Shown here: positions 38,496-46,744 of the stretch, one piece after another
Layout of the letters: each line of letters starts with the position of its first letter
Numbering within the stretch: the first letter of the stretch is position 1
Origin: Nostoc sp. 'Peltigera membranacea cyanobiont' N6
Lineage (GTDB): Bacteria; Cyanobacteriota; Cyanobacteriia; Cyanobacteriales; Nostocaceae
Length of the DNA: 64,000 bases
Direction of reading: 5' to 3'
Assembly (NCBI RefSeq): GCF_002949735.1
Contig: NZ_CP026684.1
Span: 62,001 to 126,000, forward strand
Translations under genes and position numbers: made by a program
Notes under the pieces: generated by a model
Databases searched by the model: none
What the model was told of the DNA's origin: nothing
Seen by the model: only the letters and a program-made list of their open reading frames with translations

Positions 38496-39252
38496 TCTTT
38501 TGTAACCTCTCGATAATTTGTTGGAAGGGAGTTTCGAGTTGTTCAAAGCCTAGAGAGGACAAACTTACACCTTTATCTATGGCCTTTTTAAATTGTTCAG
38601 ATTCTAAAATTGAAGGTAAAACGACTATTTCTTCGGCAATTGTTCGCATTGCACTAATACTCGCCTTACTTTGTGCGACTTGGTTATTACCTACCCATTT
38701 ATCTCTGAATGGCAAGATGCCAAGCACTATCCCTGAAAAAGCATCAATTTCTTGAAGTTCTTCAACTAAACTTAGAGTTCGGATGAGAGAATTTACACCT
38801 TTGGATGATGCTTCTACAGGAATGATGATATGGTCAGCTGCCCCCAACGATGTAAGGCAGATTTGCGATCGCTGAGGTGGTGCATCGATAATGCAGTATT
38901 GGAATAAATCTGATACCTCTTTTAAGCGTTTGCTCAGAACAATAGCTCCCATACCGCTCCCAGACAAAAATTCTTGAGCATTATCTAATCCATCATCAGC
39001 AGGAATTAACCATAGGTTTTCTCCGATTTCATAAATACCGTCTTCAGTATTGATCTGTTTTTTGAGAACTTCTAGAAGCGTGGGTTGATTCTGCTGAACT
39101 TCGTGCCCCAGGTAAAAAGTTAGGTTCGCTTGGGGATCGGCATCAATCATCAGTACACGCTGTCCTGTTTGAGCAAGCATTCTACCCAACAAGATTGCAA
39201 CAGTTGTTTTTCCTTGGCCACCGGACAAGGATGCACAAGTAAGAATTAACAT
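38488..39252 (-). CDS. parA: ParA-type partition ATPase
   Basis: 254 aa from ATG 39252 (MLILTCASLSGGQGKTT). It has the P-loop SGGQGKTT, A-prime motif LMIDADPQANLTFYLG and the later YCIIDAPPQ, so it is a ParA/Soj family protein. The usual signature lysine (KGGxGKT) is replaced by serine, which is unusual. It lacks an N-terminal helix-turn-helix, so it is the short type. An ATG 21 bp upstream is also possible. It is paired with the overlapping ParB-like gene and preceded by palindromic sites, which are probable parS or operator sequences. Confidence 0.8.
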   Translation of the reverse strand: MLILTCASLSGGQGKTTVAILLGRMLAQTGQRVLMIDADPQANLTFYLGHEVQQNQPTLLEVLKKQINTEDGIYEIGENLWLIPADDGLDNAQEFLSGSGMGAIVLSKRLKEVSDLFQYCIIDAPPQRSQICLTSLGAADHIIIPVEASSKGVNSLIRTLSLVEELQEIDAFSGIVLGILPFRDKWVGNNQVAQSKASISAMRTIAEEIVVLPSILESEQFKKAIDKGVSLSSLGFEQLETPFQQIIERLQKNV

Positions 39253-39320
39253 TTTACTGACTACCAGCAGCATGGTGTAAATTAGTCAATATCATAATGC
39301 ATAATGTTGTTTTTAAATTA

Positions 39321-39505
39321 TTTAGTCATTATACAATTTAGTCATTTGTAAATGACTAAATTGTGATTAATGCTATTTAGTCATTACTTTAGCTCTCAAA
39401 AAGTCCTACTCTTCGAGAAGATAGCTGTAAAGATAGGTTTTTGTTCCTTTAGTTGTCGCTGATTTTAGTCAAGGCATAATTTAGTCATTTTTAAATGACT
39501 AAATT
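39321..39505. promoter_or_regulatory. TTTAGTCATT site array upstream of parA
   Basis: Two 28-bp near-perfect palindromes at 39335-39362 and 39478-39505, each made of AATTTAGTCATTT facing AAATGACTAAATT. Single TTTAGTCATT half sites lie at 39321-39330 and 39376-39385. The array sits directly upstream of parA, so it probably includes the operator and the centromere bound by the ParB-like protein. The two palindromes differ only in the central bases. Confidence 0.7.
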
Positions 39506-39571
39506 CTATAATGACGCAGTATAGTCACCCAGTTTTATTTGATTCATAAAATAAAACTTCAAAAATGTTTT

Positions 39572-39709
39572 TGGGGGCTACATAGGGGCTATATATACCC
39601 CAAAATGATTTAGGGCTTCGATGAATAATTGACACCTGTATAGGGTATATATGGGTGCTTCTTGGGGCATATTTGACTGTTTGACACTTTGTACCCCACT
39701 TAGCCCCCA
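39572..39709. repeat. Inverted-repeat region between parA and the ParM-like gene
   Basis: TGGGGGCTA (39572-39580) is matched by TAGCCCCCA (39701-39709). Within lie GGGGCTATATATACCCC (39586-39602, nearly palindromic) and a related GGGTATATATGGG (about 39639). The symmetry suggests binding sites of a partition or replication protein; an origin or a centromere for the ParM-like system is possible. Confidence 0.45.
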
Positions 39710-39833
39710 AGGGAGTATGATAAGCTCTTGAGGCTGGAGAAAAAAAGTAGTCATTTTATTCTTCTCTCCTCTGCTCCCCCATATCTTCTCAACTGATAAC
39801 TTTTAGAAATTGAACCGTATTAAATTTCCCCCA

Positions 39834-40796
39834 ATGTCGAACATTCATACCTTACAAAAAATTTTTCCTGCTGGCTTTGATAACGGTTATGGAAGCCTAA
39901 AACTTTTAGTCGATGGCTTTGAAGTTGTTCGTGTACCCAGCTATATTTCCACAGCCGAAATGGAAGATGTACCCGGACGGGTAGTTTTTAACGGTACTGC
40001 TTACACAGTCGGAGAATCAGCTTTCCGCACAGGATATCATTTTGACCGAAACACAGATAACAATGAAAACAAAGTCAATAATGCACTATTGACATTATTC
40101 GGTGCATTGGCACATCTACCACACCGTAAGGCTTGGCACTTAAAATTAGTTGTCAGCTTACATGATGTTGGTCTAGCTGAAGAATTGCAAAAAGTACTAA
40201 ATGGAGAATATCAGCCGATACTTGCTGGCAAACAATCAGAGGTGAAAGTAGAAGTGCTGAAAGTAGTACTAGAAGGGATGGGTGCATTGTTTGGGCATCA
40301 ACTACCGAAAAAATTAACCATTTTAGACTTTGGTAATGGTACGACTCTGTATTCTCGTTACAACCAGGGTAAACGAGAAGTTCACACCGCCTATCCAATC
40401 GGTGTAGAAGTTCTCATCGATGATATCTCCCAAAAAATGAAACATCTAAATGGGGGAAAAATCGGGGATGCCTCCAAAATCCGATTTTGTCTGGAAATGG
40501 GACATACCAAGTACAGCCGTGATATCGAGATCAAAGATGTCTACAGCGCTTGCTTGAAAGATTGGTATGAAAAATACTTGAAGAAAGTGGTGAACCTGAC
40601 ACTTGATGCCAAGCACCAAGGGGATGAAATCTGGGCGATTGGTGGAGGTTGCCTCTTACCTGGATTTAAGAAGCTCTTAGAAAAGAACGGTTTCAAAATT
40701 CTGGATAATCCAGTGGAAGCTAATGTTTTTGGGCTTCTAGAAATGGCAAAAACCATTATGAGCAAGAATCCAACAACCACATCTGGGAAGCTATAA
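39834..40796 (+). CDS. ParM/StbA-like actin-type segregation protein
   Basis: 320 aa from ATG 39834 (MSNIHTLQKIFPAGFDNGYG); a TTG 24 bp upstream is less likely. Actin-fold motifs are visible: phosphate 1 GFDNGYGSLKL, phosphate 2 ILDFGNGTTLY and the adenosine motif IWAIGGGCLLPG. Actin-like proteins of this kind push or position plasmids before division. Its stop is 2 bp before a 96-aa gene that is probably its DNA-binding adaptor. It is divergent from parA. Confidence 0.75.
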   Translation: MSNIHTLQKIFPAGFDNGYGSLKLLVDGFEVVRVPSYISTAEMEDVPGRVVFNGTAYTVGESAFRTGYHFDRNTDNNENKVNNALLTLFGALAHLPHRKAWHLKLVVSLHDVGLAEELQKVLNGEYQPILAGKQSEVKVEVLKVVLEGMGALFGHQLPKKLTILDFGNGTTLYSRYNQGKREVHTAYPIGVEVLIDDISQKMKHLNGGKIGDASKIRFCLEMGHTKYSRDIEIKDVYSACLKDWYEKYLKKVVNLTLDAKHQGDEIWAIGGGCLLPGFKKLLEKNGFKILDNPVEANVFGLLEMAKTIMSKNPTTTSGKL

Positions 40797-40798
40797 CA

Positions 40799-41089
40799 AT
40801 GACAGACAAACAAGACTTGACACCGGAAAAAGTTCGGATCAAAGATAGCTACCGGGAGCGGATATTTGCAGAATCACAGCAATTAGGTAAAAGTTACCTG
40901 GAGACGCTTTACTTTATCATTGATTGTTATTTTGCTTTCAGAAAGGGTACATTCCCTACCCAACAAGTAGCTTTCACCCCGATTAATACTGAGTCAAACC
41001 AACTTATTCAGCCGACTAAAGAGCTATCTACAGACTCTAAACCAGAGGATTCTGATGACCAAACCTTCAGCCTTGATTTTGATTTGTAA
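40799..41089 (+). CDS. Small adaptor-like partner of the ParM-like protein
   Basis: 96 aa, 2 bp after the actin-like gene. The first 50 residues (VRIKDSYRERIFAESQQLGK then SYLETLYFIIDCYFA) resemble a ribbon-helix-helix fold; the rest is acidic and disordered and ends in FSLDFDL. This matches the ParR-type layout: DNA-binding head and acidic tail that touches the filament. It is placed by position and composition only. Confidence 0.5.
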   Translation: MTDKQDLTPEKVRIKDSYRERIFAESQQLGKSYLETLYFIIDCYFAFRKGTFPTQQVAFTPINTESNQLIQPTKELSTDSKPEDSDDQTFSLDFDL

Positions 41090-41141
41090 GGGAAATATAG
41101 GGCTCCCGTGAGGTTGGTCAGCCGATGCTGTAGTCTTAGAG

Positions 41142-41319
41142 TCAGCGCCCAAGGATGTCATCAGTCGAAGTTAGAGAGCTTTTCACCAAGACATTTTGGT
41201 TGTGATAAAAATTACTACGTTGTTCTAGTGTAAACTCACCCAGCAATAATCCCAACCATACTTCTACCATCGGCATTTTAAAATCCGACACAAGCTGAAT
41301 TTCAAAAATTACATTCGAC
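41142..41319 (-). pseudogene. C-terminal fragment of a paralogue of the 12212-12898 gene
   Basis: Reading on the minus strand, KMPMVEVWLGLLLGEFTLEQ then RSNFYHNQNV (about 41184-41285) matches the C-terminus of the protein at 12212-12898 (KMPLVEVWLGLLLGNFTLEQ). The rest of the gene is missing. It lies directly after the Ycf46-type ATPase gene. No start codon is supported. Confidence 0.65.
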
Positions 41320-42954
41320 TCACCCAAATAACTCTCGGTGCTGATAAGCAAATCGAGAAACATCCAGACTAGCTACAGGTTTAGCATAAATAGCCTGATT
41401 GCGAATTGCCTGTATCTGTTCTGACTCTCGCTCCATAGCTGGTGTGAATTCTTGTCGCTGTTTCAGCAAATCCTCAAACTCAATTTCCCCAGGTCTATCT
41501 TGATAAAAAGCCGACTCAGCACAACGACGGACTGCATTACCAATTTCTGCCGGACTGCAAATGCGATATTCAGCCAACAGTCTACGCCATTGCTCATCGC
41601 TCCAAGGTGAGTTATTGTCTCGAAACGCTGGAAAATACTTAGCTAGATGTAGATTGAAAATTTCATATCTTGCCCCTTCATGGGGTAAGTCCACAAAAAA
41701 GATATCATCAAAACGGCGAACTAATTCCGCAGGTAGCATTGACAAGCGATTGACAGTAGCAATGGTATAAACTGGCTCTTGATGCTCTTGCATCCAAGTC
41801 AACAAAGCCGCAGATAGCCGCCGTGCTACACCTCCATCTGCATTGGAATCCCAGCCAGCAAAGCCTTTATCAAAGTCATCCCAATAAAGTACGCAGGGAG
41901 AAAGGGAAGTTACCAAAGCAATAAACTCCTTTAATGCTCTGTCGGGATGAGGATCGCCCAGTAGTACACCCCAATTAGCTGCTAACAGTGGCAATCCCAT
42001 TTTCTTAGCTGCTAACTTGGCAGAAAGACTTTTACCAGTACCCGGTGGCCCCCATAAGAGCATCCCAGTGGGAAACTTTAATCCATATTGCTTTGCTTTA
42101 GGTTGAAGTAGACAGGTAATAGTTTCCAACCTTTTCTCCAGTAAATCTAATCCCCCGGCTGAAGGTACATCCGGTTGAGCAATGTACTCTAAACCCCGAC
42201 CCCGCAGTTTGCTAACTTTATGCTCTAGCACTAATTGGGAGATTTCCTCAAGCTGCTCTGCAAAACCCAGACATTGCTGTAGTAGCATATTGATCTCGCC
42301 TATGGGTAAACCCTGACAGGCAAGAAAGAGCAATTGCAGTGCTGATGTTTTTTCTGTTGTCTTTAACCAAGAATTGCGATCCGTTACGGCGAGGTAATCG
42401 CGATCGCACTCCGCAAACTGCTCAAGCCAGGGATGACTACGCCCAACCCAGGTATCACAAAACTGCTCCACAACTATCTGCACCTGCTGTTGGTCTGGAA
42501 GTGGATTTGATAGCACAGGAATAAAAGGCTGTAATCCTAGAGGTAGTTGAATGTAAGTTTCCAATAACACCCAGTAATGACGTTGTTGACTCCAGAGAGC
42601 TTGATGACAGGCATTGAGTAATTGATAGCTACATTTTTGACTTATTTTGCTACCATCACCCTCATTTAGCACTCCCTCCAGTAAATAAATACCCGATTGA
42701 TATTCCTCCAGAAGATACTGAATAATGTCCCCGTCTTTACCCCTGTCAGTTGACTGTAAGATGTACTGACCTTGATGCTGAATTAATTGCTGTAGTCCAC
42801 AGTAGCCAGGATTCCAGACAAAGACTGACAAAGACCGTTCTTCACCCCAATGGTAAAACTGCTGTAGTATTTGCATTCTGTCAGGCGTATGATACTCCAC
42901 AGCCACAATTGGAGTATTTTGGTTAGCTAGAGCAGGCCAGTCTGTCAACTTCAT
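41320..42954 (-). CDS. Ycf46-type AAA+ ATPase
   Basis: 544 aa from ATG 42954. The N-terminal 230 residues (PIVAVEYHTPDRMQILQQFY and VFVWNPGY) are the Ycf46-specific domain; then AAA+ with Walker A GPPGTGKSLSAK (about 301), Walker B VLYWDDFDKGF (about 355) and arginine finger region ELVRRFDDIF. Ycf46 proteins are known in cyanobacteria and chloroplasts and linked to CO2/photosynthesis regulation; this plasmid copy is more diverged and its role is open. The C-terminus ends SVSRFAYQHRELFG-like (SLDVSRFAYQHRELFG). It is followed by a broken relative of an unknown gene. Confidence 0.75.
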   Translation of the reverse strand: MKLTDWPALANQNTPIVAVEYHTPDRMQILQQFYHWGEERSLSVFVWNPGYCGLQQLIQHQGQYILQSTDRGKDGDIIQYLLEEYQSGIYLLEGVLNEGDGSKISQKCSYQLLNACHQALWSQQRHYWVLLETYIQLPLGLQPFIPVLSNPLPDQQQVQIVVEQFCDTWVGRSHPWLEQFAECDRDYLAVTDRNSWLKTTEKTSALQLLFLACQGLPIGEINMLLQQCLGFAEQLEEISQLVLEHKVSKLRGRGLEYIAQPDVPSAGGLDLLEKRLETITCLLQPKAKQYGLKFPTGMLLWGPPGTGKSLSAKLAAKKMGLPLLAANWGVLLGDPHPDRALKEFIALVTSLSPCVLYWDDFDKGFAGWDSNADGGVARRLSAALLTWMQEHQEPVYTIATVNRLSMLPAELVRRFDDIFFVDLPHEGARYEIFNLHLAKYFPAFRDNNSPWSDEQWRRLLAEYRICSPAEIGNAVRRCAESAFYQDRPGEIEFEDLLKQRQEFTPAMERESEQIQAIRNQAIYAKPVASLDVSRFAYQHRELFG

Positions 42955-43280
42955 AAATCTGACTTCAACAACTTACTTTCCCCTTGTAGAGCAAATTTAT
43001 TACTGATGCTTTAGCCAGACGGATAATTACTACTAACGGGTTGGCTATATTTCTTGTGTGAAAAAGAGCGATGGCTACGCCCGCCGCAGGCATCGCCTCC
43101 AGTACAGTGTTAATTTCGGAAACTGCTCCTAATCCGCTTCTTTATCTCTTAAAAGCATAAATTTGTCGCAGCAAAGACAGGTTTGAAATCGCAAAAAAAT
43201 GAAATTGAAATGAAATGGATGTGAAAGCCGCGATTGCGGCAAGGAGGTGAAAAATTTACTTCATTAAAGGAAGTTGTAAA
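42955..43280. promoter_or_regulatory. Gap with hairpins ahead of the acidic-protein gene
   Basis: GCGATG ... CATCGC (43068-43096) is a GC-rich palindromic repeat of the Nostocales class. GCCGCGATTGCGGC (43227-43240) is a perfect small hairpin 40 bp before the acidic-protein start; a related GCAGCGATTGCTGC stands at 44586-44599 upstream of a later gene. A strong AAGGAGGTG lies at 43241-43249 and a second site AAAGGAAG at 43265-43272 serves ATG 43281. Confidence 0.45.
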
Positions 43281-43907
43281 ATGGCTATCGCTAAAGCTAG
43301 AACCAATAACAATCGCAACGCAGTTAATGCTAAAACATCTGCCAAAACCAATGGCACATCCGCTACAACTAAATCAAAAGTAGCGAATGCTTCACCACAA
43401 GAAGAGGCATTAGCATTGTTGAAGGAATTGCGGAACCTAATCTTCAAGGAATACGGCGTTAAATTACAACTACGCGATTCCCGTGTTTCCACAAAAATCG
43501 GTCATGCAGCCCGTGAAAAACTCGGACTTGATATTGCTGCTCAGGTGAAAAAGAAAGGTGGTAACAAAAAGTTTGATTGGCAAAAATGGAATACCAAATT
43601 ATTTACTAAATTGTTTGGACAACCAGATGCACTCAAATATGCACCAGAAGTAGTAGCAATTTTCATGAGTATGCTGTACGACACTATCAGCACTGACCCA
43701 GAGCAAGCAATAGCAGATTTAGTGGAATTCAACCGCGCATCTCTGGAACGTCGTAATTCTTTCCAAGAACAAGAAGAGGAAGAACTTGACGATTTAGATG
43801 ACGAACTAGACGAAGACCTGGATGAAGATGAGGAGGATATCGAAGATGAACTCGACGAAGATTTAGATGAAGATGACGAATTAGATGAAGAAGATGAAGA
43901 CGAGTAA
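43281..43907 (+). CDS. Hypothetical protein with a very acidic C-terminal tail
   Basis: 208 aa from ATG 43281 with AAAGGAAG upstream. The N-terminal 45 residues are basic and Thr/Asn/Ala-rich; the core (about 45-155) is helical (QEEALALLKELRNLIFKEYG, KFDWQKWNTKLF); the last 50 residues are nearly all Asp and Glu. The KFDWQKWNTKLF segment resembles the EFDWDKHNSQFR segment of the next two genes, so the three may be distantly related. It may be a DNA-mimic or histone-like protein, an inference from composition only. Confidence 0.65.
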   Translation: MAIAKARTNNNRNAVNAKTSAKTNGTSATTKSKVANASPQEEALALLKELRNLIFKEYGVKLQLRDSRVSTKIGHAAREKLGLDIAAQVKKKGGNKKFDWQKWNTKLFTKLFGQPDALKYAPEVVAIFMSMLYDTISTDPEQAIADLVEFNRASLERRNSFQEQEEEELDDLDDELDEDLDEDEEDIEDELDEDLDEDDELDEEDEDE

Positions 43908-44023
43908 ATAATTCTGACTTATTCTCAGTAATTGACAGAATAATAACCCAAAATAACCATGTATTGCCTCAAACAATACAGGTTATTTTTTTGCATAATA
44001 AAGAATTTAAAATGGAGAGAATT

Positions 44024-44037
44024 GCATCTTTCGATGC
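44024..44037 (+). promoter_or_regulatory. Hairpin in the leader of the first paralogue
   Basis: GCATC (44024-44028) and GATGC (44033-44037) form a small hairpin 42 bp before the start of the gene at 44080. The same GCATCtGTCGATGCTGT sequence, slightly changed, lies upstream of the paralogue at 44697. Confidence 0.5.
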
Positions 44038-44079
44038 TGTTTATATGAGAAAAATACTAAATATTGAGGAGTAATTCTC

Positions 44080-44511
44080 ATGGTTAACGCTAACGTTCGC
44101 AAAACGGCTAAAGCATCACGTAAAATTGAAAGGCATATTCCTGCTTTAGAACGAGTAATGACTTATCAGGAAAAAGTACACCTGATGGTAATTGAAGTAT
44201 TGCGGGAAGAATCAGGAAGAGAATTAGCAGCAGCAGCCAGATTTAACGGACAAGAGTTTGATTGGGACAAACACAATTCCCAATTCCGTAAGGACTATGT
44301 AAATACACCATTAAAAGAACTGGTGAATTATGCCCGCAAACTTTACGGCTTGAATAATCTTGATGAAATTCGAGATAGACGTGCTTCTCATAAAGCTGCT
44401 CGGTCTAAACGCATGGACGGACTCAATAGTTTGAGTAATAACTCTGATGACTCGATAAATGACGATTTTGACCAAGATGAAGATGACGAAGATATAGAAA
44501 TTGACGATTAA
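44080..44511 (+). CDS. Small helical paralogue A, acidic tail
   Basis: 143 aa from ATG 44080 with GAGGAG upstream. After a basic N-terminus comes a conserved block, TYQEKVHLMVIEVLREESGR then EFDWDKHNSQFR and YARKLYGLNNLDEIRDRR, matching the next gene at most positions. The tail is acidic (DDEDIEIDD). No known domain. The pair arose by tandem duplication; A keeps an acidic tail that B lacks. The helical, charged composition suggests nucleic-acid or protein binding (inference). Confidence 0.65.
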   Translation: MVNANVRKTAKASRKIERHIPALERVMTYQEKVHLMVIEVLREESGRELAAAARFNGQEFDWDKHNSQFRKDYVNTPLKELVNYARKLYGLNNLDEIRDRRASHKAARSKRMDGLNSLSNNSDDSINDDFDQDEDDEDIEIDD

Positions 44512-44638
44512 TTATGATGCCCTGAATTATCTAATTCTGGGCATTCTATTTCCCATCCACCCGCATTCAATAAACAGAATTGAAGGCAGCGATTGCTGCT
44601 GAATTCAAGAGATTTAAAAGTGAACTCTAACTCAGAAG

Positions 44639-44652
44639 GCATCTGTCGATGC
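44639..44652 (+). promoter_or_regulatory. Hairpin in the leader of the second paralogue
   Basis: GCATCTGTCGATGC (44639-44652), a GCATC/GATGC hairpin 44 bp before ATG 44697, nearly identical to the hairpin ahead of paralogue A. Conservation of a non-coding element with the gene points to shared regulation. Confidence 0.5.
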
Positions 44653-44696
44653 TGTCTAGGTGAGATGTATTAATTCGTTAATCAAAGGATAATCAA

Positions 44697-45020
44697 ATGA
44701 CTCAGATGACTCGTAATCAGCAACAAACAAAAGCGTTGGATCAAGTAATAGGTTATCAGGATAAAGTGCGATTAATGGTACTGGAAGTTTTACGTGAGGA
44801 ATCAGGCAGAGAACTTGCTGCTCAAGCACGTTTTAATCAGCAAGAGTTTGATTGGAACGAACATAACATTCAGTTTCGCCAGGATTATAGCGAAACTCCC
44901 ATCAATGAACTACTAGCATACGCCAAACGTCTGTATGGACTGAAAGATTTGGATGCAGTACGGGAGCGGCGCAAAGCTCATAAACAACAACGTACAGCTA
45001 GATGGGCTGAAGCTTCATAA
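44697..45020 (+). CDS. Small helical paralogue B
   Basis: 107 aa from ATG 44697. The block GYQDKVRLMVLEVLREESGR, EFDWNEHNIQFRQDY and YAKRLYGLKDLDAVRERR matches paralogue A closely, but the acidic tail is replaced by a short basic end (QQRTARWAEAS). Unknown function. A hairpin and GCAGCGATTGCTGC precede it. It faces the lipoprotein gene on the other strand. Confidence 0.65.
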   Translation: MTQMTRNQQQTKALDQVIGYQDKVRLMVLEVLREESGRELAAQARFNQQEFDWNEHNIQFRQDYSETPINELLAYAKRLYGLKDLDAVRERRKAHKQQRTARWAEAS

Positions 45021-45098
45021 TTATCTGCTGGCTCTCACGGTAGCCCCACATTTTAGTGGGGTAACTTTTTTGCCCACCCACCCTCAACCGTAAAAGCT

Positions 45099-45638
45099 TT
45101 ATTTTACCGAAGATGCAGCTTCGCATCCCACCCCACCAAATGTTGTAATTGTCCGACTGGAAAGTTTACTAGTCATTAACTCATCAATCTGCTGGTTTGA
45201 AAGTTGAGTTGGCTTGACTTCGACTGTGGGTGCAGTTCCTCCCCTGTTGACTTGAATAATGGAATTAGCCCAATAAAACTGCTGCTGGTTAGGTTGGGAA
45301 TAAACAGGATAACAGCCTTTTGAGGCGATCGCTAATTTATGTTCTACGCTAGAAACTGATGGCAGAGAAATACCAGCACGAACTAATTTTGCCTCTCCTA
45401 CTGGGCCCCACAAACGCAATTGTTGATTTACACAACGTTTTCCATCTTTTAGCGGGGCAATGATGTTGCCACAAACTTTAACATCCACATCATACATCGG
45501 CGGATAATCAGGCACAGTTTGAGCTTGAGTCGTATTCCTCTCATCCTTGCCACTGACATTTACAGTAGTAGGGGTACAAGCTGTAACTATACCTCCTATT
45601 ACCAGCAGCCAAAGCCAGTTAACTTTGCAGGTAAACAT
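45099..45638 (-). CDS. Probable lipoprotein
   Basis: 179 aa from ATG 45638. The N-terminal 21 residues are a type II signal (MFTCKVNWLWLLVIGGIVTAC): short positive start, hydrophobic stretch and a lipobox-like VTAC with Cys21 as the lipid attachment site. The mature part has four further cysteines and no recognised domain (CGNIIAPLKDGKRCVNQQLR). It is probably a periplasmic or outer-membrane lipoprotein; its link to the plasmid functions is unknown. It is transcribed from the same strand as the following membrane protein and ATPase. Confidence 0.6.
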   Translation of the reverse strand: MFTCKVNWLWLLVIGGIVTACTPTTVNVSGKDERNTTQAQTVPDYPPMYDVDVKVCGNIIAPLKDGKRCVNQQLRLWGPVGEAKLVRAGISLPSVSSVEHKLAIASKGCYPVYSQPNQQQFYWANSIIQVNRGGTAPTVEVKPTQLSNQQIDELMTSKLSSRTITTFGGVGCEAASSVK

Positions 45639-45790
45639 CTGCTGAATCCTCTTCTACGATTGAGAAATTGACAACTAATTTTTTAACTTAAATCCCGTCC
45701 ATTTTGAAACCTGGAGTTTTTAAGGAGAGTGTATTATTCGTTCGTCGCTTGAGTTCTGAGCTTTACTCTAATTCCAAAAAACTATGGTTT

Positions 45791-46576
45791 TCAAGGTAGA
45801 CGCGGTTTAGATACAAACTGGCGCTGATTAGCAGGTGATGTCCATAACGTGCAGAACCCGGATGAGGCTTTTCTGCTACTTGCTCCAATTTCCAGTGTTA
45901 CCCCCAAACGCTTGACATCCTTAGCACAAGTAAGTTGACCGTTTTGGTCACGACTCAGCAAATCTTGATTCCATTGCATTAGGTTGTGAGCAAACTTACC
46001 TTCATTACTGGTTGCCCATTCCAAAGCATTGGCTTGGGCTTGTGTGAGTTGGCGTGGCCCAGCAGGATCTAGATGACTGGATTGATACCAAGACATTCCG
46101 CCTACACTTACCAGTCCACCCACTCCAGCTGCAATTAATAGCAGTATTCCCGCAGCAATTAGAGAAGGAACTGAATGAATAGCACGCTCAAATTCAGTAC
46201 GCCTAATTAATCCTGTCACAGCCTGAGCGATCGCTTTTTGCTGACCTTTTACTGCTGCCTTTTCATATGTCTGGAGATGGTCATAAAGCTGCGTTTGCCA
46301 CAGGTCAAACATTGCTTCCATTTCTTTGGGATTGTCTTCCAACAGCACTTGTAGCCTGCCAGTAGCAATCATCATCAGAAATGCTGGGTCATCAGGGTCA
46401 AGTCCGGTTTGGACTACAATTTCCCAAACCCTAGCTTTAAATGAATCATCTTTACCTCGAATCGCTAAATCTAATAAAGTTGGGTAAGGAATTTGGCTCA
46501 GTCCTTTGCCTCTAGCAGCAACTGAATCCAAAAATTCATCGTCTAAATCGAGTTCTTCAGTGTGAGAATTACTCAT
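45791..46576 (-). CDS. Hypothetical membrane protein with one TM helix
   Basis: 261 aa from ATG 46576. The N-terminal 130 residues are soluble and acidic with helices (DDPAFLMMIATGRLQVLLED). A single hydrophobic helix SLIAAGILLLIAAGVGGLVS lies at about 138-157, followed by a 100-residue C-terminal part with two cysteines. Such proteins occur in clusters with MinD-like ATPases on cyanobacterial plasmids. It might anchor a DNA-transfer or partition complex to the membrane (inference). It sits between the lipoprotein and the MinD-like gene. Confidence 0.6.
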   Translation of the reverse strand: MSNSHTEELDLDDEFLDSVAARGKGLSQIPYPTLLDLAIRGKDDSFKARVWEIVVQTGLDPDDPAFLMMIATGRLQVLLEDNPKEMEAMFDLWQTQLYDHLQTYEKAAVKGQQKAIAQAVTGLIRRTEFERAIHSVPSLIAAGILLLIAAGVGGLVSVGGMSWYQSSHLDPAGPRQLTQAQANALEWATSNEGKFAHNLMQWNQDLLSRDQNGQLTCAKDVKRLGVTLEIGASSRKASSGFCTLWTSPANQRQFVSKPRLP

Positions 46577-46744
46577 ATCTGTATTTGCTTTTAGCTAATT
46601 CGCGTCCTCTTTCCCTACGCTCATTTGGTATAGGAATCCTATTTGATGGTGGGAGATGTCACCGAAACAGTCCTGAGTAAAAAAGTAAAATTAATTGCAC
46701 GGGCTAAACGCCCCGCTATCCATGTACAGCACTCCTGAATTAGA

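Noticed and set aside
43247..43267. Six-codon leader peptide (GTG start) before the acidic-protein gene
   Set aside because: AAGGAG directly abuts the GTG with no spacer, so initiation there is doubtful.
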